Source: Pseudofabraea citricarpa
Lineage: Eukaryota > Ascomycota > Leotiomycetes > Helotiales > Dermateaceae
Length of the DNA stretch: 64,000 bases
Assembly: GCA_029641185.1 (NCBI GenBank)
Contig: JAPWGK010000002.1
Coordinates: 1,736,001 to 1,800,000, forward strand
Direction of reading: 5' to 3'
This document shows positions 1-11,399 of the stretch, piece after piece. The notes beneath the pieces are model-generated. The model made no database searches. It had not been told where the DNA came from and saw only the letters and a list, made by a program, of their open reading frames with translations. The position numbers and the translations under genes were made by a program. Every line of letters begins with the position of its first letter. Position 1 is the first letter of the stretch.

Positions 1-685
1 CGATCGAAGGACTTTTCATCCAAAGTTTGAAGGCTTACACCAGTACTTGTTGCACCAGAAAGTAGAAAGTGATGTATTGGTGCCGGCCCACGGAATCTCC
101 TACCTGTTAGCAATACGTAGATGGGCAGAGAGGAGATATTTACGCTGGGAGAATGGACGGATGCACATTCAACCCGCCATATTCTGTACTTTTGAGAATT
201 CGCGCAGGTACGAATAAGCCAAACGAGACAGCAACTATGAGATTGATCGATTCGCCGTTTGGTTTGGGTAGCTTTTTTGAGTGAATATTGGCACCGATTC
301 AAGACGGGGAGTTGGTCATTACCTCCCAGCCTGTAAAGGTGTCCCTTTCGTGTATTGGCAGTCCCAATGTTTGGGCAACAGCTTTGATAGGAACTGACGA
401 GAATGGTCAACAACAAGAAGTCGATGTCGATGCGACCACTATACCTTCCCTGATATTTTTCATCCCCCTTCCTGATTTCTTTCCCGGGCGACAGAGAACA
501 TCAATAGAGGCTATTGAGTTTGGATCTCGCTTCTGTTCATTGTGTAAGGCTTGTAACGAGGCGCTACTAAAGCCATCGGATCCACAGAATAGGATCCTTA
601 AAGGCTTTGAGCCCTTTGTGCTATAGTACCTGCGGCTAGAAGCTACGAATGTCGAAGACCGCGTCAAGCGGCCAACAAGGAGCAT
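1..685 (-). CDS. FMT1: Mitochondrial methionyl-tRNA formyltransferase, N-terminal part (gene runs off the window start)
   Basis: The enzyme formylates initiator Met-tRNA for mitochondrial translation. From the start at 685 the protein opens with a basic, Ser/Arg-rich presequence, then a Rossmann-type strand PLRILFCGSDGFS and the family loop GKKSGRGMKNIRE. Three short introns restore the conserved frame: 444-394, 322-272 and 143-100. Across them the protein reads REVPIKAVAQTLGLPIH, then INLIVAVSFGLFVPARIL, NVHPSILPARFRGPAPIHH (the catalytic Asn/His region and the substrate loop) and SGATSTGVSLQTLDEKSFD, where the window ends. The catalytic C-terminal part and the tRNA-binding domain lie outside. 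It is divergent from CCZ1 with 682 bp between start codons. Family assignment is firm. Splice sites are read from sequence; the 143-100 intron is only 44 nt. Confidence 0.87.
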
Positions 686-1367
686 TTTCAGACGCAGAAT
701 CCTAGAGAGAACTTGTCAGCTCTGTCTGTACTGAACAACCTCCTGGGGGACAACACATAGGCTCAAGGGATCTATCCCAGTTCACTACGCTGGGCATGAG
801 CCGTGTCCCACATAACAATTGGGAACTAACAGGACAAGTTAGCACACCGCATGTGCTGGTTCTCTTTTAGAGCCTGCCTTGGCTTGGATAGGGATGGCTG
901 GATGCTGGATGCTGGATGGTGGACGTGGACGTGGCACGTGAGTGGGAAGACCCTGAAGAACTCAAGCCTGTTTAGCCACTGCGCGACCTCGTTTCACACC
1001 TGGAACCCTTGCGAGTCAGCAACTGTACCGCCACACTTCTGACCACTTACGCCAGTGCATCCCAAGAACCGGCATCTCATACGTCAACAATGCATAACAG
1101 CCCGAACGCCCTAATATGTACTATCTATCGCCTTCAACCTCACCGTCGCGCATTCCCAGCCCGTCCAATTTGGGCCGCACCCAGCCTAGTTGCCTCCTGC
1201 TGCGCACCTCTCACTTGCCCCTCTTCACTTTCATTTAGCAAACTGAGTGAGCGCAACTACGACAGAGCACGACCTCCACTATAACACACCGGGAGTGACC
1301 ACCAACTTGCTCCCATTGTTCTCCTCAGAGTTGCAGCCATCCTCCGCGCATTGCACTTGAAAATGCA
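686..1367. promoter_or_regulatory. Divergent FMT1/CCZ1 intergenic region
   Basis: This 682-bp spacer must hold both promoters. A short tandem GGATGCT/GGATGGT stretch lies at about 893-921 and the plus-strand side is pyrimidine-rich before the CCZ1 start. I see no RNA gene or further coding exon. Confidence 0.5.
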
Positions 1368-4077
1368 ATGTCGCACACTGCTGAGGACACCCAAAAGGTC
1401 GTTCCCGCTCAACTAGGATTCTTAGCCATCTACAACCCGTCTTTGGGCACGACAGATGAAACTTTGCCTCAGCAGATAGTGTATTACGCTTCCAGGTCTC
1501 CAAACGAGCATCAGAAACGGACGTCCTCAACTAGCCAGCCAAAGGAGGAATTGACTCGAGAGGAACATAATGAACAGTTGAGGCAGATTGGGCTTGCCCA
1601 GGGAATGGTGGAGTTTGGCAGAAGTTTTTCTGACGGCAAGTCTGTCGATACTATAGAGACTGAGAAGTCTAGGATAATTATTCACGAGCTAGAAACTGGC
1701 TGGTGGATATTGGCTGTGAGCCGACCCAGAAGCGTTTTGGCAGCGACTTAACTGACATATCAGCCAGTCAATCGACCTAACCAGACTACCAACTACGACT
1801 TCGGGAAGTGGAAAGGGCAAAGACATCGAAAAGCAGGATGCGATTGAATACTCCTCGCGCGAAGTCAAACCCGCCATACTTCTTCTGGGAGATCTACTTC
1901 GTGCACATGCAACTTTCCTGCTTCACCATGCTTCATCTATGAGCGCTCTCTTCGTCCGCAATAGGCGATCAAAATTCACAGGAATTCTGGCACGTTACTG
2001 GGATACATATCTGTCGAACTGGAATGTTTTGATGCATGGAAACCCGGCCAACAGTCTTTATGGAGGCATAAAGATTGCTGCATGTGGAGAACTTGGAGTT
2101 GGAGTTGGAGAGGAGGAGCGTGGGAGTGGAGAAAGAGAAGTCCTCGAAGGCTTTGTTGGACGTATAGAAGGACTGGTTGATATCGTAGTATCCAAGTTTG
2201 GAGATGGGGAACCAGAAAACCTGGTTGAGCCTCCGAAGCCAGTAACTGGTCATCCCAGCAGGGCGAGTACATGGCTAGGGTTAGGCAACGAACCTTCTGC
2301 AGAGGACGGCGTGGTTTTTCTCGGGACGGGTGCTTTGTCTAAGAAATCACTCCGAGATGTCTCTCACTGGATGGAGGATCTGTACAGAGCAGGCCCACAA
2401 GCATATGGAGTTATCGACAATCCTTCCTCAAACCGTCGAGCTAAGCAGAAGTCAAAACGCAAGCAACAACAACAGCTGGCCCAGAAGGCTAATCCAAAGG
2501 TACTTTCACCTGATACAAAGAGAAAATCACGTCAAGTATATGGGTTGAGCATTCGTGATAAGGCATCGCGCTCCAGTAGTCCACTTGGACGGCAAACCAC
2601 AAATGCTGAAGCATCGCTTGGAGAGGAAGAAACTTCACCGAAAACTCATTCACGCCGCCCATCATTCAAGCGAGCTCGTTCTGGCGTTAGTCTTACTAGC
2701 ACGGATAGCGAGTCTAATAAGGGCAACAAAATCGTCCAGTATCTGAAGATGGGTTACGGTACCCACTGGACTTTGGGCAATACGTTTACTAAAAATGATA
2801 TCCCTAACGAGGAGCATACCGCCAGCTCTACCAATGCGGATTCTACGGTCATATCTCCTACTTCATCGGAAGCTCCCCGTCCAGATTCTGCCTACGAAAT
2901 GTATCCGGAAGACGACTCTGTTGGCCATTATCTTATCGGACTCTTGGGTGATATGAATGAACCAACAGAAAATAGTCGTGAATGCAAGCCTACAGCCGAT
3001 GTCGACACCAACGATAGGACACTGCTGCGGACTTTGACAGTAGAATTGGAACGTGCAGAAGATGCTCGACCTGAGGCTGATATAAGCATTGATCTGGGCA
3101 ATGCAGGCTCAGATCGTGTATCATCAACTCATGGTGGCTCAGAGCATACTGCTACCTCTAATGCATCCTACGATAGTGGCCAGGATCGAAACAAAACAAA
3201 AAAGCTTCGCGTGGTTGTCTATGTGCAGAAGCCGTTCATGTTTGTCTTTCTATTCGAGCTAAGAACAGATGCCTTGTCATGGTCGGCATTGTATCGTTCT
3301 TTACATAAACAAATTACTCCTCTGGTAAAACCCCTACTCCGGTCAACGAGTTATCGAGCCTCAAGGCCTGAACTAAATTCCCCCGAGGAAACGGATGCAA
3401 GTACACCAATATACGACTTGGTTTGGGATCCGCGGCTCTTGACCATTCATTCCACGATTCCAAACATTCCAGATCCTTATCAAACACTTCTGAGATCTCA
3501 GCAACCGATCCCTTGGTCTCGCATCGAAGCTCTGAATACCCATGCGCAGATTATCAACACATATATTGCGTCCACAGGTGACGGGGGCCAGACGGAGCGT
3601 ACATGCAAGACTAGCCGAGGTTGGTGGGTAGTCTGGACCTTGATACCCGATCTCGAAGAACCTGCTACTTCTCTTGCCTCCGGCAAAGTCAAGATTCCTC
3701 GGTCGATCACCGAGGATAGCAATGACACGATCCAAGCGACTAGTTTCACAGGACCGGCAAAGTCCAAATCTCCTTCGCCTGGAAAAACCTCTGCACGTGG
3801 GACAAGTACGCAACAGAGCAGTTTTGTGTCGAGGAGCCTTGGCTCTAACGCACACCCTTTCTTAGATAGCCCAGGCCCCGAGAATCAGTTCATACCGCGC
3901 GAGAAGGAAATCTTTTTGATCAGGCGCGCCAGTGATCACATTGCTGCGAGATCGCTTGGCCGGTTCTCTGGCTCACTATCAGCGGATAGGGAGGCAGGGG
4001 CAACGGGCAAGTTGGTGCAAGGCATAGGTGTTGATACCAAGAGGTATATCGATGCATTGTTAAACCTGACTCGGTAG
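1368..4077 (+). CDS. CCZ1: Vacuolar fusion protein Ccz1 (Mon1-Ccz1 Rab7 exchange factor subunit)
   Basis: Ccz1 pairs with Mon1 to activate the Rab GTPase Ypt7/Rab7 on endosomes and autophagosomes. The N-terminal longin domain starts almost at once (PAQLGFLAIYNPSLGTTDE, QQIVYYAS) and continues through ETGWWILA. An intron at 1716-1767 joins this in frame to SIDLTRLP, and exon 2 is open to the stop at 4077, giving 885 residues. Downstream, LYGGIKIAACGELG and VVYVQKPFMFVFLFEL match the later Ccz1 core strands. Between them lies a long Ser/Glu/Lys-rich region (about residues 220-420) that looks disordered. C-terminal EIFLIRRASDH and KRYIDALLNLTR close the family fold. The chosen start at 1368 has a second ATG 4 nt upstream in another frame. 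Length fits filamentous fungal Ccz1, which is longer than the yeast protein. Confidence 0.9.
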
Positions 4078-4846
4078 ACCTTTTTTCCTTAGAGGGAAGC
4101 CTGCTTGTAATTGTAGAACACAGCATACAATAAATGCATGCATGGAAGACTACTTGAATCGAAAAGGCATCCCATCTATATCCCTACTCACTGATTCCTT
4201 TCTAGAATGTTACTCATTTATGCATTCGAAATCACGTTAAAAAAATATCAAGTCACAAGTCCGTGGCATGCAAGGTATTTTCTTATTGTGTAAATGCATC
4301 AAGCTTGTTTTTGATTGATTGCAAGAATGTCATAAGACACTAGGGTCTAAGGTAAAGTGTGTAAGTATTTACAAGAAGTCATCTCAAGTATGTTCGTAGT
4401 GTGGCAGCGACAAGAACATCTGAGCAGAGTATGCGCAGATGGTTTTGCAACGTCGTTGAATCAAAACATACTCCTGTATGATATGAGTGTTGCGCCAGGC
4501 GATAAGAAAGAATCAAGAATTGAAGGTTTGTTTCATATCGTCGTTAAGAGCGGGAGGCAAAGGAAAAAAGGTTGCAAGTGACGCCGTTCCGGGTTTGGTT
4601 CGTCCCGTACCCCATGCCATGCCATTGACCGGTTCCCATATTTGCCATCCATGTTTTGTTTTTAAGAATTTCCTTTCCATGCAAGTCTACAATAATGAGA
4701 ATCGTAAGGGAAAAAAGAGTCAGACGTCGAACTCGCGACAGCTGAGTTTACCTCTTTCTTTCCAATTGTTTCGTTGTATGCTGAGAGATCTACTCTACGA
4801 AGCTATACATGCCATATCAATGGGTGAGACATGATGGCTAGTCCGC
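4078..4846. other. Convergent 3' spacer between CCZ1 and DPBB gene
   Basis: The 769-bp spacer is AT-rich with poly-A/T tracts, as expected for two facing 3' UTRs. Small reading frames in it show no recognisable protein. Confidence 0.4.
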
Positions 4847-5803
4847 TTAGTTGAAGTACCAAGATGCTGTGGTACGGCCGATGGTCATGTAGTCAGAGTC
4901 GAGCTCTCCGAATGCCTTGTGGGAGAGATCAATTGACATGCCTTCGCATCCCATACACTTGTCGACAACGGTTGCCTGGACAGACTTGCCATTAAGGGTA
5001 ATGGTGACAGTCTTACCGCAGAATGGGTTGCCATTGGATTGAGCGCCCATGAGACCAACTGGAAGAGCAATGACGTTCTCGGTGGTTCCATCGTTGGTCA
5101 AACCGCATGCACCTAATCCAGCTTCGTAGTAGGTGATATCACCTTCGCACGAGTTGCTAGATCCTGAACAGCTTCCAGTGTTCGAGCTTGAGCCGGATGA
5201 TGAAGGGGTAGCGGAAGGAGTTTCTACAACAACTGGTGTGGCAGAGGTGGTCGGGACCGCTGGAGCGACATAAACCGAGGCCGGAGTAGCAACTGGCTCT
5301 GGGGTCTCAACGGGTGCTGGGGTAGCGACTGGCTCGGGAGTAGAGACTGCTGCGACGGAATAGACCTCAACTGGTGCGCTTGAGCTTTCGACTACGGGAG
5401 CAACGTAGACTGACGAGGAGGCTGGGGTTGGGGTTTCGACAACTGGGGCAACGTAGACAGACGTGGAAGGAGTCTCGACTGGTGTGGGTGCGACATAGAC
5501 CGACGAGGTAGCAGAGGAAGAGTCCTTGCTTGCTCCTTGGAAAAATTGGCCAGCAGCGGCGGTGGTGGTAGTCTCAGCCTTAGAAGAGGTTGTTGGCTCG
5601 GCGGGAGCAACGAATCCTGGAGAAACCCAGACGGTGGTGGTAACGCCGACGACTTCGGTGAAGAGCTCAGTCTCGGTGACCCAAACAACTTCGAGGTCGC
5701 GTTGCTTGTGGAGGTGATTGTGCCTGGCCTTGTGGTGACGGTGAGGTTGCGCAACGACGGCCGAGGCCAGGAGCGAGGCGAGAGCGAAGGTGGTAGACTT
5801 CAT
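4847..5803 (-). CDS. Secreted double-psi beta-barrel (RlpA/expansin-like) protein
   Basis: Single-exon gene of 318 residues. The start at 5803 gives a clear signal peptide (MKSTTFALASLLASAVVA) followed by a His-rich stretch. Upstream in-frame sequence has no ATG, which fixes the start. Residues about 75-210 are a Pro/Thr/Ser/Val-rich stalk with four VYVAP motifs separated by PVETP-type spacers, probably O-glycosylated. A short Ser/Gly linker precedes the C-terminal domain of about 100 residues (GDITYYEAGLGACGL, NPFCGKTVTITLNGKSV, VVDKCMGCEGMSIDLSHKAF), which is a double-psi beta-barrel of the RlpA/barwin-like type with paired cysteines. Related fungal secreted proteins include allergen-like cell-wall proteins. 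Catalysis is not established; a wall-binding or wall-remodelling role is inferred. Confidence 0.85.
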   Translation of the reverse strand: MKSTTFALASLLASAVVAQPHRHHKARHNHLHKQRDLEVVWVTETELFTEVVGVTTTVWVSPGFVAPAEPTTSSKAETTTTAAAGQFFQGASKDSSSATSSVYVAPTPVETPSTSVYVAPVVETPTPASSSVYVAPVVESSSAPVEVYSVAAVSTPEPVATPAPVETPEPVATPASVYVAPAVPTTSATPVVVETPSATPSSSGSSSNTGSCSGSSNSCEGDITYYEAGLGACGLTNDGTTENVIALPVGLMGAQSNGNPFCGKTVTITLNGKSVQATVVDKCMGCEGMSIDLSHKAFGELDSDYMTIGRTTASWYFN

Positions 5804-8800
5804 GATGTCGCGTAGTAAGTGATCGTGGGGGGTATTGTTTGTTTGTTTGGTGGTAGGATGTCCAAGTCTGATATGTAGGTTCAAGTATGTATTTGAAAAA
5901 CTATTCAATCGACTGGCGATGATTCGGTAAGAGTAAGTTGGTTTATTGACAACGGATCTTTTCTTGGGTAAAGGACGGTGTTTGAGAAGCGTTATCTCGA
6001 AGTGAATTCAAGGTGGTTGAGTGAATGAATGTGAGTGCGCGACGTCGAGTCTTTGGGGAGGTGGGTAGGATCGAGAAAGGAATGTGGGAGGGGGGAGGGG
6101 AGGAGTGCGACTTAAGAAGTGGAAGTGAGCTGCTGTACGAGATGGAGATGAGAGAGACAAGAGTCAAGACGCAAGCAAGACTAAAAGAGGGTGAGAGAGA
6201 GGAAGGGATGGATGGAGCCCTAGAACCCTGGAGCCCTGGAGCCCTGGATCCATTTGGGCTCATTCTGGCTCGGCCTGTCGCTCATGTCGATCCACATCTC
6301 GCTGTGTCTGTGTCTCTGTGTCGCTGTGTCCAAGAGTTGAAAGTCTCCGTTCCCTGCACAGAGCTTAATTCCCTCTTTAGTCAGGGACAACGAACGCTCA
6401 GGAACCAACTCCAACTCCACTAAAAAGCTGCCAATCACATCTCCCCCTGCGGAAAACATGCACAAAAAACCTGCATTAGTTGTGCGCCCTGCACAAACGA
6501 GCACAAACCAGCAAAACTCAGATGGTTAGCGGTAATGGCAAGTATACCCTTCTTTTTCTTCTTCTTCTTCTTCTTCTTCTTCTTCTTCATCACCTTTCCC
6601 CCCCTCTCTCTCCTCAATACAATGTAGTGGTGATATCAGTGCTATCCGATCAGAAAGACCAAAATACATGGGGCTATTGAAATTCGCATGAACCATCTAA
6701 TTATGGGATGAACACAGCACAGCACAGCACAGCACGGTAAACATGTTTATCCTCAGCCCCCTCCTTCAGGACAGGCCACCAAGCGACCACGACTACCAGC
6801 ATTCCCCCTTAAGCGCGGGCCTTGGCTCATGGTTGCCCCGGGTCCCCGAGCAACTCTGTTTGCCCTGTTCTGCAGGTCTGCAGGTACCTTTTTCTCTCCC
6901 TCTCGTCACTCGTGCCTCTGCTTCAGGTTTCAGCACTCGCCAGCAGCCGGTGGACCACTCACGCCAGTTACCGACTCGACAGCCTACAGTACCATTCAGC
7001 AGACAGGCTCAGCAACAGGGTATGAAAAGCCTGGGAGGTTGGGGACCGGAGGACATGGCAGGGCAGGGCTGGGCTGGGCTCGCATTACCAACAAATTCGA
7101 CAATTGCCGAGTGGAAACGTCGGCGAAATACTCGTAGAGACCAAGAAGAAGAGAAGAAAAAAAGTAGAACTGGGCATCCAACCAGCAACATCAGGAATCA
7201 GCTCAGAGTCCAGACTTCCCGATAAAGTTTCTGTTTTCTAGCTACATGGCACCACACCATTGTCATTCGTTGCCCGGCTGACAACGTTTTCTAGCTGCGC
7301 TTGGTGCTGAGCCAGACGCTACACTGCACCTGCAATCTCGATTCTTCACCACCACTGCTTAACCACGTCGCATTACTTGTACTGCACGTTATTACAGGAC
7401 CCGTGAAATGACTCCGGATTTACTTTACAAGTGCGTGCGTCCCCCTCAAAACCGACCGGTCGCAACGGATTGCGGCATGGCCCAGTAGCCAACACGTGCT
7501 AGTCCTGCTGCGGGTTTAGACCTCTTCATCGTGGGCCGCGGTACAAGTAACAAGTGTCGTACAGTACGTACAGAAGCCCTCTGCAGAACCACAGGTAACC
7601 CCCGCACCAAAAACCAGAGTCGGACCTTTATGCAGTGTAAACTCAACATCTTTGCGTGAGTCAATCCTAATCGGGACGGGCTCTTGTGCCTCTTGGTCAA
7701 GTTGGCCTCGCTCGCATGGCCTGACGCAGCTCGCGTTAATTATTCGTTGCCACTGCCAATGCGAATCGCTACGAAGTGCATTCTTTTGTTGGGTATTGGC
7801 TTGCGGGGAAATTGCATTTACATACAACTTGAACCTTCTGCTACCATCACATGATTCGAGTTGTGGTTTGCTGCCCACGGATGGATTTGGCTCTAATAGT
7901 GGGCAACTCTTTCCATGGCCTGTTATGAACATATCAAGTGAGGTTGACAGTTGGCTATCTTCCTAGAGGGGCTGGGTCCATCTACTGTGGCTCATTCTAG
8001 AATTCTGCTATGCCATCAATGAGCAACGAGCACATCTGAGTACATTGATGCTTGCAAGTATGGAATTAAATCCCTCGGGTTACACTTTACTTTTCAATGG
8101 CAATGGACTATCAAACACTTCAGCACTTCTTACTCACTGGGTGCTTTTTGGTTGCTAGGTACTTCTCATTGGCCGAAGTAGATTGGGTTCTTATAAGGCA
8201 TATTTAGTTCGTTGCAATTTAAAGGTGATGTGGACTGCCAGTTGATGGGACAACCGCCTGAACAGACACGCTATATTCTTACTAGACTCGACTACATATT
8301 CATTCCTACCTCGTAATATGCAGTCACTCATAGGTTGTGAGGGCATAACGAGGGCACAACGAGAGCTATGCACCGCCCTACTGAGAATATATGAGGGACC
8401 TAAAGATTATTTTTCTTCAAACGTCATCCTGTAGTCACTTATATGCACAGTCCCATTTTCTCACCTCTCTCTGTTGTTCTCTAAAAGAGAAACACATGTT
8501 CTTGTGAGCTCAAACCCATCACCAGGCTGGTTCTCTGTGCTTGGTAGTCGTTTGTGGGATGGCCGTGCATTCTTACTGTTACCTGGTCATGTAACGGGCC
8601 ATCTTCGTATATTTATGTACACACACTAGCAGCAGCGCTGTCTATACCGATGAGGCCAATCGTATAGTCATGGCTAAAGGAGTTATAGATGAATACCTAG
8701 AATCGTTCATCTAAGGCGGCCATGAGGTATAGCAAATCCAACTGCGAGATCGTGGATACGTTCATTGAAGCTGGAGGAAGTGAAATTGACATCTGTGGTA

Positions 8801-9684
8801 AGTTTGTCTGGGGGTTTCAATATCGTCTGGAATCTCTCATCTAAAAATGGTGTAGGTTATAGGTAGACTGTTAAGGTTGAGGAATCTGCAGAGTGCTGAA
8901 GTATCTGATAATGATGGAGATGTGAAGGAGCTCCACCTCGACGTGGTGAAGCTCTCCTGGTTGCTGCTTGTGCTAATTTTGCTTGTTCTGACTTTACTCG
9001 CCGTTAGCTCTGAAGGTGTTTGACCCGTATTTTTATGGTCTGCTCAATACTTCCAGTAATCAGCTATGAAATAAAAGTTTGTTAAGGATACATCGAGTGG
9101 TTGGATTTTGAAGTTTGATTAGCAAGTGTCGTATTCCTGAGAGGTACAAATCCTGCAGCTGCGAACTTAGTTGGTTTGGATTGAGCAAGACACCAGGTGA
9201 GTACATAAACATGCTGTTAGGTTCTACTACCTTGCTTGTACTTTTGCAACTGAAGTACGTGTTTAAGCTGAACGTACAAGTGTATCAAGGCTCTGTTCTC
9301 CTAAACCTTCTTATCTTATCGCATCTCGCTTATCACACGCGACTCCACTTATTGGCATGAGGGAAGGCTGAGACTACGGAGGGGTAGAGGGGTAGGTAAG
9401 AGATATGAATGACTTCAGGTCTACCATTCTTGATCCTGCGTGAGAAGATAAAATCGTTATCGATCATCTCGTAGAAGTATTGGCTTTCCTGATTTTAAAT
9501 CCAACATAAATGGGGTGGATCGCGGTGCGTATGCATCAGTGAGAATGGAACAAAATGTTAGCAAGCAGGCAGGCCCAACCCACTTTAACCCCGAGGAAAA
9601 TGATGAATTGACTTCATTGCAATCACCACCAACCTCCTGGGTATATCTTGTCAATCCGCACAACCATCGCATACTATAGTCATA
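5804..9684. other. Long non-coding spacer (3.9 kb)
   Basis: This spacer lies between the minus-strand DPBB start and the plus-strand SHB17 start, so it can hold both promoters. It contains a purine-rich block (about 6020-6210), short tandem GGAGCCCT units (about 6225-6248), a TTC microsatellite, and short CAGCA iterations (6715-6735). The part after about 7950 is more AT-rich. Many small reading frames exist but none resembles a protein. No tRNA, 5S rRNA or transposon ends were recognised. Confidence 0.4.
6556..6588. repeat. TTC trinucleotide microsatellite, about 11 copies
   Basis: Uninterrupted TTC units run from 6556 to 6588, inside a longer pyrimidine tract that continues with CCCCCCTCTCTCTCC-type sequence. 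On the minus strand it would read as poly-Lys, which explains a spurious lysine-rich reading frame there. Confidence 0.95.
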
Positions 9685-10472
9685 ATGCCTGACAAAGATG
9701 CCGGCACGCCTCGCATTTTCCTAGTCCGCCACGGTATGTACTGCCCGAGGAGGAGAGGCAACCAGTGGATTCAAAATCATGGCTCTTGAATGCCGCAGAA
9801 GCACACATCTGATTTGCGTATCCAGGGGAAACCGAATGGACCATCTCTGGACGATACACTGGAAGGAGCGACATTCCCTTGACCCCGCATGGCGAGCTGC
9901 AAGTCTCTTCTAGCAGCAATGTGATTGTTGGACCAGGCAAAATCATCGATCCTGCTCGACTTGCTCATCTCTTTATAAGTCCCCGCACCCGCGCGCGTCG
10001 AACGTATGAGATACTCTTTGACGAGGCTGCACAGAAGCAGGTGGCAGATAAGACAGAGATAACAGAAGACATCCGAGAGTGGGAGTATGGCTTGTATGAA
10101 GGGCTTTTGACTGCCCAGATCAGAGCAAGCCGAAAAGAGCGGGGTTTGGACACAGAACGACCATGGAATATCTGGTATGATGGATGTGAAGAGGGCGAGT
10201 CTGCTGCAGAGGTTTCAGCTCGTCTCGATAGGATCATCAACAAGATCAAGGAAATTCATGCTCCATACATGCACGGAGAGAAGGCTGTGGATATAGTCAT
10301 CATTGCCCATGGTCATATTCTGCGAGCATTCGCCAAGCGGTGGATTGGATTTGAACTTAGCATGAGGCTGCCAATGATGTTGGAGCCGGGTGCTGTGGGT
10401 GTTCTTTCATACGAGCATCACAAAGTCGACGAGCCTGCTCTTTTGTTGGGCGTCAATATGGGTGGCAGCTAA
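9685..10472 (+). CDS. SHB17: Sedoheptulose-1,7-bisphosphatase-like histidine phosphatase
   Basis: Two exons, 9685-9733 and 9826-10472, joined over a 92-nt intron that splits the catalytic motif LVRHGETEW (RHG at the end of exon 1). The product has 231 residues. The phosphoglycerate-mutase fold signatures are present: RHGETEW with the phospho-accepting His, SGRYTGRSDIPLT, SPRTRARRT with the second Arg, REWEYGLYEG with the proton-donor Glu, and IIAHGHILRAFAKRW with the second His. The SGRYTGRSDIPLT loop and overall length fit the Shb17 branch, which in yeast drives riboneogenesis from sedoheptulose bisphosphate, better than glycolytic mutase. The stop lies only 74 bp from the stop of the convergent EFM6-like gene. 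The superfamily is certain and the substrate is inferred. Confidence 0.85.
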
Positions 10473-10546
10473 ACACAAGTCTCCGTACGAGCAGATGAAC
10501 AATAATTCATAGCTAGGAAATCATATTCCAGCTCTGAATTCTAAGA

Positions 10547-11399
10547 TCATGACTTTCGTTTGAACGTATAAAGGAACAGCCCCTCCCTGGAAAATACTGC
10601 TCGTTCTTGATCTTCGATCTCCTCTACAAGAAACTTCTTTTTTGCATTCTTCATGAATTGCATGTCGGCTCTCCTTCGCTTCTTGAAGCAGAAATAAATT
10701 ACTGCTTCGGCGTTCAGAGCTAGCAATTTCTCCAGAGTTTGCAGTAGTAGTGGAAAAGCAGGTTCGAAGTAAACACAGTCTGCGGCGAGAATGATGCTTG
10801 GTTTTTGCTGCCACAATGTTAGTTCCAGGAAAGGTACTTGTATCACTGATGCATGCTGTCTACCTCTATTACCGCCTCAGGAAGCATATCTCCCCTATCG
10901 CCTGTTAGTAAACCAATGCGGGAGCTTAAACAGGGGAAGGTACCAATTTAAGACGAGAGGACGAACCTGAGACTCGAGGTTGTTTAACTTGACATTGTAA
11001 TGCATCAGCTCCAGCAAGTTCTCTTGGTCTGTGATAAGTAGAGGGTGGCCTAAATGGCAACCCATAGCCACGCCCAAACCCACAAGTCCACCTCCCGCAC
11101 CAAGTTCAAGACTGCATCATGTTAGCTGCCATGATTGTGCGGAAAAGGTACACCGACATTCTAGCATTACCAAGTCCATTTCGGTGATATCTGAGCATGT
11201 GGTGTGTCAAGACCATTCCTGCTGGCCAGAGCTGGCCACCGCATCCTGAAGTGAGATCTTCATGAAGTAGCAAAGGAGGACTGAGGAGATTTGAGAAATC
11301 AACAGAAGTGGTGGATGCAGCCTTGTAGGTGGGCAGAGGTGTCAAATCTTCCCCTATGGACAAGGGAGAAAATTCGGGAGAGGAGGACCGTGATGCCAT
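10547..11399 (-). CDS. EFM6: EFM6-type protein-lysine methyltransferase
   Basis: Four exons were rebuilt: 11399-11158, 11111-10944, 10894-10864 and 10807-10547, encoding 233 residues. Conserved blocks in order are EDLTSGCGGQLWPAGMVL, the SAM-binding motif ILELGAGGGLVGLG, TDQENLLELMHYNVKLN, LNWGDMLPEAVIE and SIILAADCVYFEPAFPLL, with a short Lys-rich C-terminus. This is the seven-beta-strand METTL21-like family. The yeast relative Efm6 modifies elongation factor 1A, and the same target is inferred here. Exon 3 is a 31-nt microexon, and the first donor (GTCGGT) is weak but is the only one that restores the SAM motif. The 3' end faces SHB17 with almost no spacer, so the two transcripts probably overlap. 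Confidence 0.82.

Noticed and set aside
3373..3855. 160-codon open frame on the minus strand
   Set aside because: Antisense within the conserved CCZ1 exon and without family features.
7516..7932. 138-codon frame on the minus strand in the long spacer
   Set aside because: No signal peptide, domain or coding-like composition; similar frames occur on the other strand.
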